From Nitrospira sp. CG24A (lineage in GTDB: Bacteria; Nitrospirota; Nitrospiria; Nitrospirales; Nitrospiraceae): a stretch of DNA of 64,000 bases. The notes beneath the pieces were generated by a model, which saw only the letters and a program-made list of their open reading frames with translations, was not told the origin of the DNA and searched no databases. Made by a program: the position numbers and the translations under genes. Positions 18,018 through 26,871 of the stretch are shown here, one piece after another. The stretch spans positions 1 through 64,000 of the forward strand of contig NEWT02000020.1 of assembly GCA_002869925.2 (NCBI GenBank), read 5' to 3'. Position 1 is the first letter of the stretch; every line of letters starts with the position of its first letter.

Positions 18018-18806
18018 ATGAAATTCAGGGGTAGACATATATTTTCTCCGCACCCTGCTAGGCACAGGCATTGCGCTCATAAGCGTCAAGATTATCGCAC
18101 CGGTTCCTGGGGTCATGAGAGTAGGGGAGCGGATTTTTCTGAGTGGAGCGGTTGGTTGTCGGCTGCCGCGCTTGGTGTGATTATCGCGCTGTCCTGGACG
18201 ATGGTGTTTGTTCCCCAGGCCTCGGCTGAGCAAGGACAGGATCCTCAGCGGTCCTCGACGGGCTTGCCTGTTTCTGCGGCTGTCGAAGCTGGTTCGCCGG
18301 GATCGATGGCAGCCGATCACATCAAGAAAGCCGGAGGCGAATCATCCACGACGGGAGCCGAACCGGTTCAAGGGCCAGCGCTCACTGTGCCAGAGGAAAT
18401 GGTTGCCATGTTCCAGCAACGGAAACAGGACTTGGAACGACGCGAAAACTCGGTTCGGGAGGCAGAGGCGAAGCTTGCGATTCTCAAGGCTGAAGTGGAG
18501 CAGATCTTGAGCCAGGTTGAGGCCGCAGAGCAGCGCCGTCTTGCGAAAGAGAAAGCCGCTGTGGCTCAACAGGCTTCGCCGGAGAAACACACCGTCGATA
18601 CTCGCACACAGCAACTGGGACAGCTCGCCAAGATGTATGAAAGTATGCCTGCGGAAGAGGCTGCTGAGCGCATTGAGCGAATGACCAACCGGAAAGCCTT
18701 GGAGATTCTCCGTCTCCTGAAGAGCAAGTCGGCGGGAGCAATTTTGGCGCAGGTAAAAGTCGATCGCGCAGCTAAATTGAGCGAAGAATTTCTCACGACT
18801 CCATAA
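18018..18806 (+). CDS. MotE-like membrane coiled-coil protein (MgtE-N domain)
   Basis: A 262-residue inner-membrane protein: basic N-terminus, one membrane helix (about 52-75, WLSAAALGVIIALSWTMVFV), a linker, a coiled coil (about 130-195, QQRKQDLERRENSVREAEAKL), and a C-terminal MgtE N-domain-like helical repeat (MYESMPAEEAAERIERMTNRKALEILRLLKSKSAGAILAQV). This layout and the position between fliJ and fliK match MotE/FlbB/YlxF proteins, periplasmic chaperone-scaffolds of the stator or basal body. ATG 18018 starts just downstream of repeat copy A; a longer frame from 17970 would begin inside the repeat. The start is uncertain. Confidence 0.75.
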   Translation: MKFRGRHIFSPHPARHRHCAHKRQDYRTGSWGHESRGADFSEWSGWLSAAALGVIIALSWTMVFVPQASAEQGQDPQRSSTGLPVSAAVEAGSPGSMAADHIKKAGGESSTTGAEPVQGPALTVPEEMVAMFQQRKQDLERRENSVREAEAKLAILKAEVEQILSQVEAAEQRRLAKEKAAVAQQASPEKHTVDTRTQQLGQLAKMYESMPAEEAAERIERMTNRKALEILRLLKSKSAGAILAQVKVDRAAKLSEEFLTTP

Positions 18807-19019
18807 GAGTCTGCCGTTCGAGACTGTTCTCCTCCGGCGAATGAACCACCGCTGTCGTCTCGCCTGGACGTCAATACCGAATAGGGTTCAGGCCGATTCC
18901 TTCCGTCGACCAGGAAAATTTTTCCTGCCCACGCTGCATTTTCTTCCCTGTTTCTGTCCATCAACTCTCGATCTCATTGCTAACCCTACGCCGGATGATA
19001 GATCCCGAGAATTGTGAGT

Positions 19020-19035
19020 TGGCATGGAGCTTGAA
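19020..19035 (+). promoter_or_regulatory. Possible sigma-54 site before fliK
   Basis: TGGCAT-N5-TTGAA: same -24 box as the other sites here, correct spacing, but the invariant C of the -12 GC is A. If it works, the ATG at 19024 lies inside it and the fliK start must be the ATG at 19093. Weak. Confidence 0.25.
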
Positions 19036-20601
19036 CATGCCGTGATCAGTAATCAGATCGTGTTCGCACACAGTCACGGACTGTTCTTCATTATGGATAT
19101 TCAGATACAGATTCCATCAGTCGACCGTTCCGGCGCGTTGCTACATTCGAGCGCAGTAAGTGAGAAAAGTCCGCTCCAACCATCGGTGCAGAGCGGAACA
19201 TTTTCTGCGACTCTCAAGGATGCGGCGCAGAATATTCCCAGGGAGAAGGCTTCCGAATACTCCGAATCAGACGATCCGATTGAGCCAATCCCATCACCCG
19301 ATGCCGAGAAGCAGCCCGTCATCGCCTTAGTGATCGGGGGCACGCTGGTACCTACTCCTCTCGCACTCGACCTTCAGGGGGTGTCTTCTCCAGAGGACGG
19401 GCATGTCGAGCGCACACAGAATTCCCAACGTTCCTCTTTGTCTGGTATTGAGTCAGGCCTCTCTCTGCCCCAGAGTGTGAGTCACGTGGAGATTCAAGGA
19501 ACTGGAGCCGAGGGGCAAGCAGGTGCAGTGTCCGAGGCGGTATTGTCTGCGAGTACGGATGGGCGTAGTGGTTCGGTACTGCATACTATCGTTCCTGGGC
19601 AGTCGGGTGAAGCATCTGCAATGACGCCGACGCAAACGGTCTCACGAACCACGGGCGACTCACGTGTCTGGATTGGTCGTGTCGCTCAAGCTGACCTTTC
19701 TTCTGACCCCCTCAATCAGCCGTCCAGTCACTCGCTCGCTCCCAGCGCATTACCACAGGACTCCCCGATTTCCGATCAAGGGACAATTCCTCTCACGGAA
19801 TACCAAGAAGCGAGGAATATTCTTGCCGCTGCGTATACGAATGGAGGGGGGCAGTCGCTTGAGCGGCCGGGGACAGGCATTCAGTCATCGGCGGTTATCC
19901 AAGAACAGGAGGCTGAAGAGACGACATTGCTGGGGCAACCGCTCACGATCCCTGTGGTTGGAGACAGTGAGGGGAGGGGGCAAGATCCATTCGGGGTGGA
20001 TGCACAGGGAACAGAAGGAGGGGCCTTCTTTCATGAAATGGACAGTGGGGCTTTGGAATTGGCAACGCACGACAACCAGTCCTCTTTCTTCAACGGCCAA
20101 TTTGCATCAGCGCGGCAGGCACAGTCGTCGATCGATGGAGAGAGAGCCTCTGGTCTGACGTCACCGGTGGATCAGCTCAAGACGGCGCAGGCACTTCTTG
20201 GGGAGGCGCATGCCGAACATGTCACTTTGGCATCTGGAAAGGCTCAGACTGTCCATGTGGAACTTCCGTCTCATGACTCAGGCCCTCTGAGCGTGCGGAT
20301 CTCCATGACGGACCAGACGGTGCATACACAGTTCACCACTGATCGAAACGAGCTGGGCGCACTCCTGTTTACGCGACAAGATCAGCTTCAGCACAACCTG
20401 GCTAAGTCTGGGCTTGAGCTCGGTCAGTTTCAGGTGCATATCGATCAACAGGGCAGGCAAGAAGCGTTGCCGGACCGGCAGTCTCGACGAAATGGCGGAG
20501 GGTTTGAGCAGCAGCCAGCACCACAGGACCATAATCAGCAAGCCCAAGATCGGGATCGGCCCGCTCATCGACCCTCACGTGCGTTGAGTTTGTTTGCATA
20601 G
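19024..20601 (+). CDS. fliK: Hook-length control protein FliK
   Basis: Exported molecular ruler, up to 525 residues. The long middle is rich in S, Q, G and E and of low complexity, as is normal. The C-terminal hook domain is clear at about 410-480 (VHVELPSHDSGPLSVRI, then LGALLFTRQDQLQHNLAKSGLELGQFQVHID), followed by the Q/D-rich tail (QQPAPQDHNQQAQDRDRPAH). It switches the export gate from hook to filament substrates together with FlhB. The start is unsure: ATG 19024 gives the full length; ATG 19093 (MDIQIQIP) looks more like a FliK N-terminus. Neither has a good ribosome binding site. Confidence 0.85.
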   Translation: MELEHAVISNQIVFAHSHGLFFIMDIQIQIPSVDRSGALLHSSAVSEKSPLQPSVQSGTFSATLKDAAQNIPREKASEYSESDDPIEPIPSPDAEKQPVIALVIGGTLVPTPLALDLQGVSSPEDGHVERTQNSQRSSLSGIESGLSLPQSVSHVEIQGTGAEGQAGAVSEAVLSASTDGRSGSVLHTIVPGQSGEASAMTPTQTVSRTTGDSRVWIGRVAQADLSSDPLNQPSSHSLAPSALPQDSPISDQGTIPLTEYQEARNILAAAYTNGGGQSLERPGTGIQSSAVIQEQEAEETTLLGQPLTIPVVGDSEGRGQDPFGVDAQGTEGGAFFHEMDSGALELATHDNQSSFFNGQFASARQAQSSIDGERASGLTSPVDQLKTAQALLGEAHAEHVTLASGKAQTVHVELPSHDSGPLSVRISMTDQTVHTQFTTDRNELGALLFTRQDQLQHNLAKSGLELGQFQVHIDQQGRQEALPDRQSRRNGGGFEQQPAPQDHNQQAQDRDRPAHRPSRALSLFA

Positions 20602-20647
20602 CGATGGAGATGTTCACAGAGATCGTATCTAACGAAAGGACAGAGTC

Positions 20648-20929
20648 ATGATCGATTTCGCGGCGATAAACAATTCAACGACGAGGACCTCCACGCCGAC
20701 GACCGGCCCAAAAGAACTCGGCCAGGACGAGTTCTTGAAACTTCTCGTCACCCAGCTCCAGTATCAGGACCCGCTCAAACCTCTCGAAAACCAGGATTTC
20801 ATTGCGCAGACGGCGCAGTTTAGTCAACTGAACCAGATGACCGACCTCGTCAAATTGATGAAGCGGAGCGTTGAATTACAGGAAACAGCCCTCGAGTCAA
20901 AACAGACGCCACATGTGCAACAGGCGTAG
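20648..20929 (+). CDS. flgD: Short hook-cap protein FlgD (N-terminal domain only)
   Basis: Only 93 residues. It contains the diagnostic FlgD N-terminal block ([39 protein letters not shown]) but stops about 20 residues later, so the Tudor/fibronectin-like C-terminal domains of the usual 220-residue protein are absent. FlgD caps the growing hook. The stop is genuine in this frame and no continuation is seen before flgE at 21016. AAAGGA precedes the start. Short FlgD forms exist in some bacteria; whether this one is functional alone cannot be judged here. Confidence 0.88.
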   Translation: MIDFAAINNSTTRTSTPTTGPKELGQDEFLKLLVTQLQYQDPLKPLENQDFIAQTAQFSQLNQMTDLVKLMKRSVELQETALESKQTPHVQQA

Positions 20930-21015
20930 AGCCGTCGGTGTGATGTGTGCCGGGCGGTGAAGCGACAGGCAGCAATCGGTTGTAGGGACATTCCAATGAG
21001 TAAAGGAGACAGATT

Positions 21016-22239
21016 ATGGGGATTTTGACATCGCTTTTTTCGGCGGTCAGCGGACTCAATACATACGGGAATGCCATGTCCGTGATTGGGAACAATATTG
21101 CGAACGTGGGGACGGCGGGGTTCAAGTCGAGCCGCGCGTCATTTGCCGATTTGGTTTCGGCTTCGCTTGGCGGCGGGTCGACGACCGGCCAGGTTGGGCT
21201 GGGGGTTTTTCTGAACGATGTGCAGACGAGTTTTGTTCAGGGTTCCCTCTCTAATACAGGAAACACCCTGGACTTGGCCATCGATGGAAACGGGTTTTTC
21301 AATGTGCGCGATGCCGCAGGAACGGTGTCCTATTCTCGCGCCGGGCAATTTCAAGTGAACAATCTTGGAGAGATTGTGGATCCGAGCGGTCGATTCTTGC
21401 AGGGCTATCAAGCATCGACAACAGGGATCATCTTAGGGACCGTTGGAAATATTACGTTGTCCACGGCTACTGTTGCCCCACAGGCCAGCAGCACCGCGGC
21501 TGTGGAAGCCAACCTCAACGCTGCGTCCACGATTCCGGCGACTGCGTTCGACTCAACCGATGCAACGACGTACAACTTCTCAAATGGCATGACCATCTAT
21601 GATTCGCTCGGAGCGCAGCATCAGCTTCGGTTGTATTATGTGAAGTCTGCGGCGAATACCTGGAATCTCCATTCTCAGATCGACGGTGGCGCCACGACGG
21701 CGCAAACGAACTTAGTATTCAATACGAGCGGCGTCCTGACAGGAGGGGGAGCGCAGACATTCTCGTTGCCCATTACCGGCGGTGCGGCCACGCCATTGAG
21801 TGTGGCGATGGATTTCTCAAACATCACGCAGTTTGGATCCGCGTCGAGTTTGACCGATCAAACTCAAGATGGGTTTACCTCCGGGTCGTTTCAGAGCTTG
21901 TCGATCGATGAAGAAGGGCGAGTCGTGGCGCAGTTTAGCAATGGTCAAACCAGAACGCTTTCTCAGGTCGTGCTGAGCCGATTCACGAATCCGAATGGAT
22001 TGACACGATCCGGTGAAAACGGGTTCGCTGCAACCATAGATTCTGGCGCGCCACTGGACGGGGCCCCGACGAATAATGGGTTGGGGCGGCTCATTCCCCA
22101 AACCATCGAACAGTCCAATGTTGATCTCGGAAAAGAATTTGTCGATATGATCATCACGCAGCGGGCATTTCAAGCGAACTCCCGCGCGATTACCACGAGT
22201 GATGAAATGTTGCAGGAATTGGTGAATCTGAAACGGTAG
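21016..22239 (+). CDS. flgE: Flagellar hook protein FlgE
   Basis: Hook subunit of 407 residues exported by the flagellar system. N-terminal axial domain (FSAVSGLNTYGNAMSVIGNNIANVGTAGFKSSRASFADL), the SxxGNxLDLAIDGNGFF motif near residue 90, the variable middle, and C-terminal axial helix (VDLGKEFVDMIITQRAFQANSRAITTSDEMLQELVNLKR). Length is normal. AAAGGAG precedes the ATG. Confidence 0.97.
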   Translation: MGILTSLFSAVSGLNTYGNAMSVIGNNIANVGTAGFKSSRASFADLVSASLGGGSTTGQVGLGVFLNDVQTSFVQGSLSNTGNTLDLAIDGNGFFNVRDAAGTVSYSRAGQFQVNNLGEIVDPSGRFLQGYQASTTGIILGTVGNITLSTATVAPQASSTAAVEANLNAASTIPATAFDSTDATTYNFSNGMTIYDSLGAQHQLRLYYVKSAANTWNLHSQIDGGATTAQTNLVFNTSGVLTGGGAQTFSLPITGGAATPLSVAMDFSNITQFGSASSLTDQTQDGFTSGSFQSLSIDEEGRVVAQFSNGQTRTLSQVVLSRFTNPNGLTRSGENGFAATIDSGAPLDGAPTNNGLGRLIPQTIEQSNVDLGKEFVDMIITQRAFQANSRAITTSDEMLQELVNLKR

Positions 22240-22461
22240 TCACGACCGCGAGTCCTCTCCTCAGGGATGATCGGGGTGCCGTGTCGTGGCACTCCGGTCA
22301 TCGTTCCGTCTTCCCCTGCACCTCCGGTGTTCGGCGTCATTTAATTGACATCGTCAAGCCTCTGGCGGGATCGCCTCTCGCTTGGCTGCTATACGTGATG
22401 GCATTGCTACGCCAGATGGGCTGTTCTGGTTGATGCGTCATCCTTGTCACGGTTCGATCGA

Positions 22462-22477
22462 TGGCATAGCCATTGCA
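22462..22477 (+). promoter_or_regulatory. Sigma-54 promoter of the fliL operon
   Basis: TGGCAT-N5-TTGCA with ten bases between GG and GC, the same form as the flgB site. It lies 43 bases upstream of the fliL ATG in the 280-base gap after flgE. It would drive the long fliL-to-fliA run. Confidence 0.72.
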
Positions 22478-22520
22478 AACTTCCAGTGAGTCGTCACTGT
22501 TTTGATTAGAGGAGGGTCCT

Positions 22521-23063
22521 ATGGCAGAGCCAGAGAGCAAGCCGCCAGAGCCAGTGCCGGTTGCGGCGGGAATTTCGATGAAAATGGTCATCATCATCGT
22601 TGCCGGAACACTTGTGCTTGGCATGGGAGGGGCGTTCGCGCTCTTTAAGCTCATGGCGGGAGGACACAGCGTGGATGAGCACAAAGCCGAGGAGCCGGTT
22701 GCGAAGGCGGCAGGGCATGGTGAGGCGGAAGCGAAACCGAGCGCCGCAAAAGGCAGTGGCCCTGGCGCGATATACGATGTCGACCCCTTCATCGTGAATT
22801 TGGCAGATACGCCGGAGGTGCGCTATTTGAAACTGACCGTGAAGTTGGAACTCGAAAATCCAGATGCATCAGCCGAACTCGCCAGCCGTATTCCGCAGTT
22901 ACGCGACACGATTCTTGTCCTCCTGACGAGCAAGGATGCGGCATCGATCCGAACTCCCCAGGGCAAGTTCCAGTTGCGCGATGAGATTACTCAGCGCGTC
23001 AACAGTCTGCTTCCCAAACCGGGTGTGCGGGCCGCCTACTTCACGGACTTCGTCGTGCAATAG
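22521..23063 (+). CDS. fliL: Basal-body-associated protein FliL
   Basis: Inner-membrane protein of 180 residues: one membrane helix (about 16-40, MKMVIIIVAGTLVLGMGGAFALFKLM), a charged A/E/G-rich linker, and the periplasmic FliL domain (YDVDPFIVNLADTPEVRYLKLTVKLELE...LRDTILVLLTSKDAASI...GVRAAYFTDFVVQ). FliL forms rings around stators and supports torque. First gene after a sigma-54 promoter; GAGGAGGG precedes the start. Confidence 0.95.
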   Translation: MAEPESKPPEPVPVAAGISMKMVIIIVAGTLVLGMGGAFALFKLMAGGHSVDEHKAEEPVAKAAGHGEAEAKPSAAKGSGPGAIYDVDPFIVNLADTPEVRYLKLTVKLELENPDASAELASRIPQLRDTILVLLTSKDAASIRTPQGKFQLRDEITQRVNSLLPKPGVRAAYFTDFVVQ

Positions 23064-23082
23064 TCTGGACCACGTCGTCACT

Positions 23083-24057
23083 ATGGAAAAAATACTGTCG
23101 CAAGACGAAATCGATGCCTTGCTGAAAGGGGTCGTCTCCGGGGAGGTTGAAACCCAATCCGAGGAAGAGGCGCAACCAGCTGGAGGGGTTAGGTCGTACG
23201 ATCTGCACAATCAGGAGCGCATTGTGCGTGGGCGCATGCCGACGCTTGAGTTGATTACCGACCGGTTTACCAGGCACCAATCCTTGTCCTGGAGCGCTCT
23301 GCTGAATACGAAGGTGGAGTTCAATATTGTCGGGACGCAAATTATGAAGTTCGGCGCGTTCATGAAAACCATTCCGATTCCTTCTTCGCTGAACGTGTTT
23401 CGAATGGACCCGCTACGGGGAAATGGTCTCTTAGTCCTGAACGCATTTTTAGTGTACCTCATCGTGGACTATTTCTATGGGGGAAAGGCGCAAACGCATG
23501 TCAAGCCGGAGGGCCGAGATTTTACGCCGATTCAGTTACGGATCATCAGAAAGCTTGTGCAGTCGGCGTTTGAAGATATGGAGAAATCGTGGCGCGCTGC
23601 GCTCGCCGTCAAGATTAATCTGGTCCGTTCGGAAGTCAACCCGCAGTTTGCCATGGTGGTGTCCGCATCAGAAATTGTCTTTGTCACCACCCTTCAAGTG
23701 CAATTCGGTGAGACCACCAGCGACATCTTCCTCGTGTATCCCTATTCGATGCTCGAGCCCATTAAAGAAAAGCTCTATTCGGGTATCGTCTCGGATCAAG
23801 TGGAGCAAGACGGAAGCTGGCCGATTCGATTCCAGGAAAAGCTACAAGAATGCTCCCTTACTGTGATCGTTCGGCTCGGAACCGCCTCAGTCAAAGTACG
23901 GGACGTGGTGGATTTCGCTCCGGGAGATTTGATCCTGTTGGATCAACGGCCTGGCGATCCACTCGATTGTTTTGTTGAAGGATACTTAAAGTTTCAAGGG
24001 AGCCCCGGCGTGTCTAAGGGAAATCACGCCTGCCGCATTGAGAAGGTGCTGTCGTAA
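23083..24057 (+). CDS. fliM: Motor switch protein FliM
   Basis: C-ring protein of 324 residues. The N-terminus begins with the classical CheY-P/FliG region (MEKILSQDEIDALLKGV), then the CheC-like middle (YDLHNQERIVRGRMPTLELITDRFTR) and a C-terminal SpoA-like domain. The ATG at 23083 was chosen because LSQDEIDALL is the normal first helix; the open frame extends further upstream into fliL but without family support. FliN follows after 29 bases. Confidence 0.97.
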   Translation: MEKILSQDEIDALLKGVVSGEVETQSEEEAQPAGGVRSYDLHNQERIVRGRMPTLELITDRFTRHQSLSWSALLNTKVEFNIVGTQIMKFGAFMKTIPIPSSLNVFRMDPLRGNGLLVLNAFLVYLIVDYFYGGKAQTHVKPEGRDFTPIQLRIIRKLVQSAFEDMEKSWRAALAVKINLVRSEVNPQFAMVVSASEIVFVTTLQVQFGETTSDIFLVYPYSMLEPIKEKLYSGIVSDQVEQDGSWPIRFQEKLQECSLTVIVRLGTASVKVRDVVDFAPGDLILLDQRPGDPLDCFVEGYLKFQGSPGVSKGNHACRIEKVLS

Positions 24058-24086
24058 GCGGCTCGCATATCTGAGGAGAATCGTCT

Positions 24087-24467
24087 ATGGCTGACAACGA
24101 AGTCGCGAATGTTGGAGCGAATGCTCCCGGCCCTTCACCTGCTTCCTCTCCGTCACCGACGCCGGCGTCGTTTCCCTCACTTGACGGAGGAGGCGTGGCT
24201 CCTGCGCCTAAGAACATAGACTTTATCCTGGACATTCCGATGCAGGTGACGGTGCAGGTTGGGTCGACCAAGATGGTGATTCGAGAGCTATTGCAGCTTG
24301 GGCAAGGGTCGGTGATCGAGCTCGAAAAGCTTGCTGGGGAACCGATGGAAGTGTTGGTCAACAATAAGCTGGTGGCACGGGGCGAAGTCGTCGTGGTGAA
24401 CGAAAAATTCGGTATCCGCCTCACCGATGTGATCAGCGCGGCTGAGCGGGTTCAGCAACTCGGGTAA
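24087..24467 (+). CDS. fliN: Motor switch protein FliN
   Basis: C-ring protein of 126 residues with a P/S/A-rich N-terminal tail and a SpoA domain in the last 80 residues (FILDIPMQVTVQVGSTKMVIRELLQLGQGSVIELEKLAGEPMEVLVNNKLVARGEVVVVNEKFGIRLTDVI). It also docks FliH to the C ring, which is relevant because FliH here has an altered N-terminus. Confidence 0.97.
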   Translation: MADNEVANVGANAPGPSPASSPSPTPASFPSLDGGGVAPAPKNIDFILDIPMQVTVQVGSTKMVIRELLQLGQGSVIELEKLAGEPMEVLVNNKLVARGEVVVVNEKFGIRLTDVISAAERVQQLG

Positions 24468-24474
24468 GGGTTCA

Positions 24475-24541
24475 TCTGGTTTGTTTTGTGTCTCTGGTTG
24501 ATTTGGTTCAACCAAACAAACGAGACAAACCACACAAACTC
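24475..24541. repeat. Intergenic stem-loop word repeat (GTTTG type)
   Basis: Inverted words TTTGTTTTGTGTCTC and GGTTGATTTGG face CCAAACAAACGAGACAAACC around a very short loop near 24512. It lies between fliN and fliO inside the operon. It has the same architecture as the GTGAAA and GGCTGAAGG repeats but different words. Confidence 0.6.
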
Positions 24542-24562
24542 AATACACAAGACCGGAGGAAC

Positions 24563-24961
24563 GTGTTCGATTTTTGGGATAGTTTGATACGGATGGTGTC
24601 GGCGTTGGCCCTCGTGCTCGCACTGATGGGTGGACTCGTCGTTTTGGTTCGCCGATTTTCGGGTACGCGGTTGTGCGCTCCTGTGTCCACGCCGATCGTC
24701 CAGGTGCTCGGCAGTGGGTATATCGGTCCTCGCAAGACGATTTCTTTGGTGTCGGTTGCAGGCGAATTCCTCATCGTCGGCATGACGCCGACGGATCTGG
24801 TGCCACTCGGCCATATCACGGATCGAGAACAAGTCCAAAGGTTTCTGTCCACGGCGACAGCCGGTCGATCGGTCAAGTCGGGGAAGCCTTCAGCACACCA
24901 CGACGCCCAGGCTCCGGTTGGCGGAGGAGCGGCAGACGCCAGAGGTGACTATGCCAGTTGA
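24563..24961 (+). CDS. fliO: Flagellar export component FliO
   Basis: Membrane protein of 132 residues with one helix (about 12-33, VSALALVLALMGGLVVLVRRF) and the FliO cytoplasmic domain (STPIVQVLGSGYIGPRKTISLVSVAGEFLIVGMTPTDLVPLGHI). FliO is the assembly factor for FliP. The GTG at 24563 follows CGGAGGA closely; upstream in-frame codons fall inside the stem-loop repeat and are unlikely. The end overlaps fliP by 11 bases. Confidence 0.88.
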   Translation: MFDFWDSLIRMVSALALVLALMGGLVVLVRRFSGTRLCAPVSTPIVQVLGSGYIGPRKTISLVSVAGEFLIVGMTPTDLVPLGHITDREQVQRFLSTATAGRSVKSGKPSAHHDAQAPVGGGAADARGDYAS

Positions 24962-25754
24962 TGCAGGCGCTTCTCCGTCGATGACCCCGCCCCTGCGACG
25001 ACTACAAGGCGTTCGCACCGGTGTCGTGCTTATGGCCCTGATCGGTCTGTTTCTCGGAATAACCCAGGATGCCATGGGTGGCGCGAATCCGTCTGTCACG
25101 ATCGATCTCGGCCAGCCGGGCCTCAAAGGGACCGCCGTCGTCCTCCAAATTCTTGCATTACTGACAGTGCTCTCCCTGGCGCCCGCATTCTTCATCATGG
25201 TGACGTCCTTCACGAGAGTGGTGATCGTCCTTTCATTTCTCCGTCAGGCGCTAGGGACGCAGGCTGTGCCGCCCAACCAGATTCTCATCAGCATCGCCTT
25301 GTTCATTACGATCTTTGTGATGGCTCCAGTAGGGGAGGCCGTCTATAGCCAAGCCGTTCAGCCGTTGCTGGCGGAGCAGATCTCATACGAGGAGGCCTGG
25401 ACCAAAGGCATTCAGCCGATTCGTACCTTTATGCTCAAGCAGGTGCGCGACAAAGATCTCGAACTCTTTATCGAGCTGAGTAAGCGCCCGAAGCCTGAGA
25501 CGGTGGATCAGGTCCCCATCCATGTGGTGATTCCCGCCTATATTCTGAGTGAACTGCGAGTCGCGTTTCAGATCGGGTTTCTTATCTATATTCCTTTCCT
25601 GATTGTCGACATGGTGGTCGCCAGTGTCTTGATGTCTATGGGCATGATGCTGTTGCCCCCAGCCGTAATTTCCCTTCCGTTTAAACTCATTCTCTTTGTG
25701 CTGGCCGACGGGTGGAATTTGGTCGTCGGGTCACTCGTAAAAAGTTTCCAATGA
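24951..25754 (+). CDS. fliP: Export gate protein FliP
   Basis: Polytopic export gate subunit of 267 residues. A hydrophobic N-terminal segment (about 22-43) looks like the cleavable FliP signal. Then come the conserved ALLTVLSLAPAFFIMVTSFTRVVIVLSFLRQALGTQAVPPNQ block and the C-terminal membrane pair (FQIGFLIYIPFLIVDMVVASVLMSMGMMLLPPAVISLPFKLILFVLADGW). ATG 24951 follows AGAGGTG; a TTG at 24918 would add 11 residues but lies inside fliO. Confidence 0.96.
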   Translation: MPVDAGASPSMTPPLRRLQGVRTGVVLMALIGLFLGITQDAMGGANPSVTIDLGQPGLKGTAVVLQILALLTVLSLAPAFFIMVTSFTRVVIVLSFLRQALGTQAVPPNQILISIALFITIFVMAPVGEAVYSQAVQPLLAEQISYEEAWTKGIQPIRTFMLKQVRDKDLELFIELSKRPKPETVDQVPIHVVIPAYILSELRVAFQIGFLIYIPFLIVDMVVASVLMSMGMMLLPPAVISLPFKLILFVLADGWNLVVGSLVKSFQ

Positions 25755-25779
25755 GCAAGATTCGAAGGGCACGATCGCG

Positions 25780-26049
25780 ATGACCCCTGAGATGGTGACA
25801 GAAATCGGCCGTCAAGCTATTGAAACCACGCTGATCGTGTCCAGCCCCATTCTGGGACTCGCCCTCGTTGTGGGGCTCGCGGTCAGTGTGCTGCAGGCGA
25901 TGACGCAATTGAACGAAGCGACGCTGACCTTCGTGCCGAAAGTGTTGGCCGTCTTCGCCGCGGTGATTATCTTTCTACCCTGGATGTTGGGCGTGCTCAC
26001 ATCGTTTATGGCGCAACTGTTTCTGAGTATTCCAAATTATGTGCAGTGA
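25780..26049 (+). CDS. fliQ: Export gate protein FliQ
   Basis: Two-helix membrane protein of 89 residues (ETTLIVSSPILGLALVVGLAVSVLQAMTQLNEATLTFVPKVLAVF... then FLPWMLGVLTSFMAQLF). Sequence, length and order after fliP identify it. ATG follows GCACGATCGCG without a strong ribosome binding site. Confidence 0.95.
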   Translation: MTPEMVTEIGRQAIETTLIVSSPILGLALVVGLAVSVLQAMTQLNEATLTFVPKVLAVFAAVIIFLPWMLGVLTSFMAQLFLSIPNYVQ

Positions 26050-26082
26050 TCCGGCATTGGTGAGATCTCTTACGGAAGAACT

Positions 26083-26871
26083 ATGACTACGGCACCGTCA
26101 CTTCATCTTCTCTTGCCAGAGTTCCAGTCCTTTCTGGTCTTGGTGTCCCGTATCGGGGGCATCGTCGCGGCATTTCCGATGTTAGGCGGGCGGACGGTTC
26201 CGGTTCAAATAAAAATCGCCCTTGTCGTGATGCTGGGGATCGTTCTCTCACCGCTGATTCACCTTCCGCCGCTATCACAGGACGCCATCGAAATGACGGC
26301 CGGGCTTGTGAGTGAATCGCTCATCGGCCTGGTCATCGGTTTGGGCGTGCGATTGCTGTTTGGCGCGCTTGAAGTGGCCGGCGATCTTCTTGGAACGCAG
26401 ATCGGGTTCGGCGCCGTTCAGCTGGTGGATCCCATGACCGCGCAACACTCGTCGCTGCTCAGTGAGTATTTCCGGATCATTGCCTCGCTGGTGTTCCTGT
26501 CGATCAATGCACATATGGTGGTCGTGGCGGCCATTGTCACGAGCTATGAGACCATCCCGCCATTCGGCGCGAGGCTCTCTTCGGCGCTCGGCGAAGAAGT
26601 GCTCCAGCTCTCTCAGCATATGTTTGTCGTCGCCTTGAAGCTGTCGGCGCCGGTGCTCGTCGCCATGATCCTCTTGAATCTTCTGCTGGCCATGCTGGGC
26701 CGGGCGGTCGCGCAGATCAATGTCTTTGTGTTGAGTTTTCCCCTGACGATAGCGGGAGGACTCCTGGTCTTAGGCCTGGCATTGCCCTATACCGTTTCGT
26801 TGCTTGAACAGGAATTTACGGGATTACGCGACACGATCGAACGGCTATTGAGGGCGTTGGGACATGGCTGA
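26083..26871 (+). CDS. fliR: Export gate protein FliR
   Basis: Polytopic export gate subunit of 262 residues with the expected hydrophobic segments and motifs (SRIGGIVAAFPMLGGRTVPVQIKIALVVMLGIVLSPLI, GLVIGLGVRLLFGALEVAGDLLGTQIGFG). Standard length. It overlaps flhB by 8 bases. Confidence 0.96.
   Translation: MTTAPSLHLLLPEFQSFLVLVSRIGGIVAAFPMLGGRTVPVQIKIALVVMLGIVLSPLIHLPPLSQDAIEMTAGLVSESLIGLVIGLGVRLLFGALEVAGDLLGTQIGFGAVQLVDPMTAQHSSLLSEYFRIIASLVFLSINAHMVVVAAIVTSYETIPPFGARLSSALGEEVLQLSQHMFVVALKLSAPVLVAMILLNLLLAMLGRAVAQINVFVLSFPLTIAGGLLVLGLALPYTVSLLEQEFTGLRDTIERLLRALGHG

Noticed and set aside
17840-18034. 64-codon frame starting at the fliJ stop
   Set aside because: Almost all of it is the dispersed palindromic element; better read as repeat than as a gene, though the frame is shared with flgH copy B.
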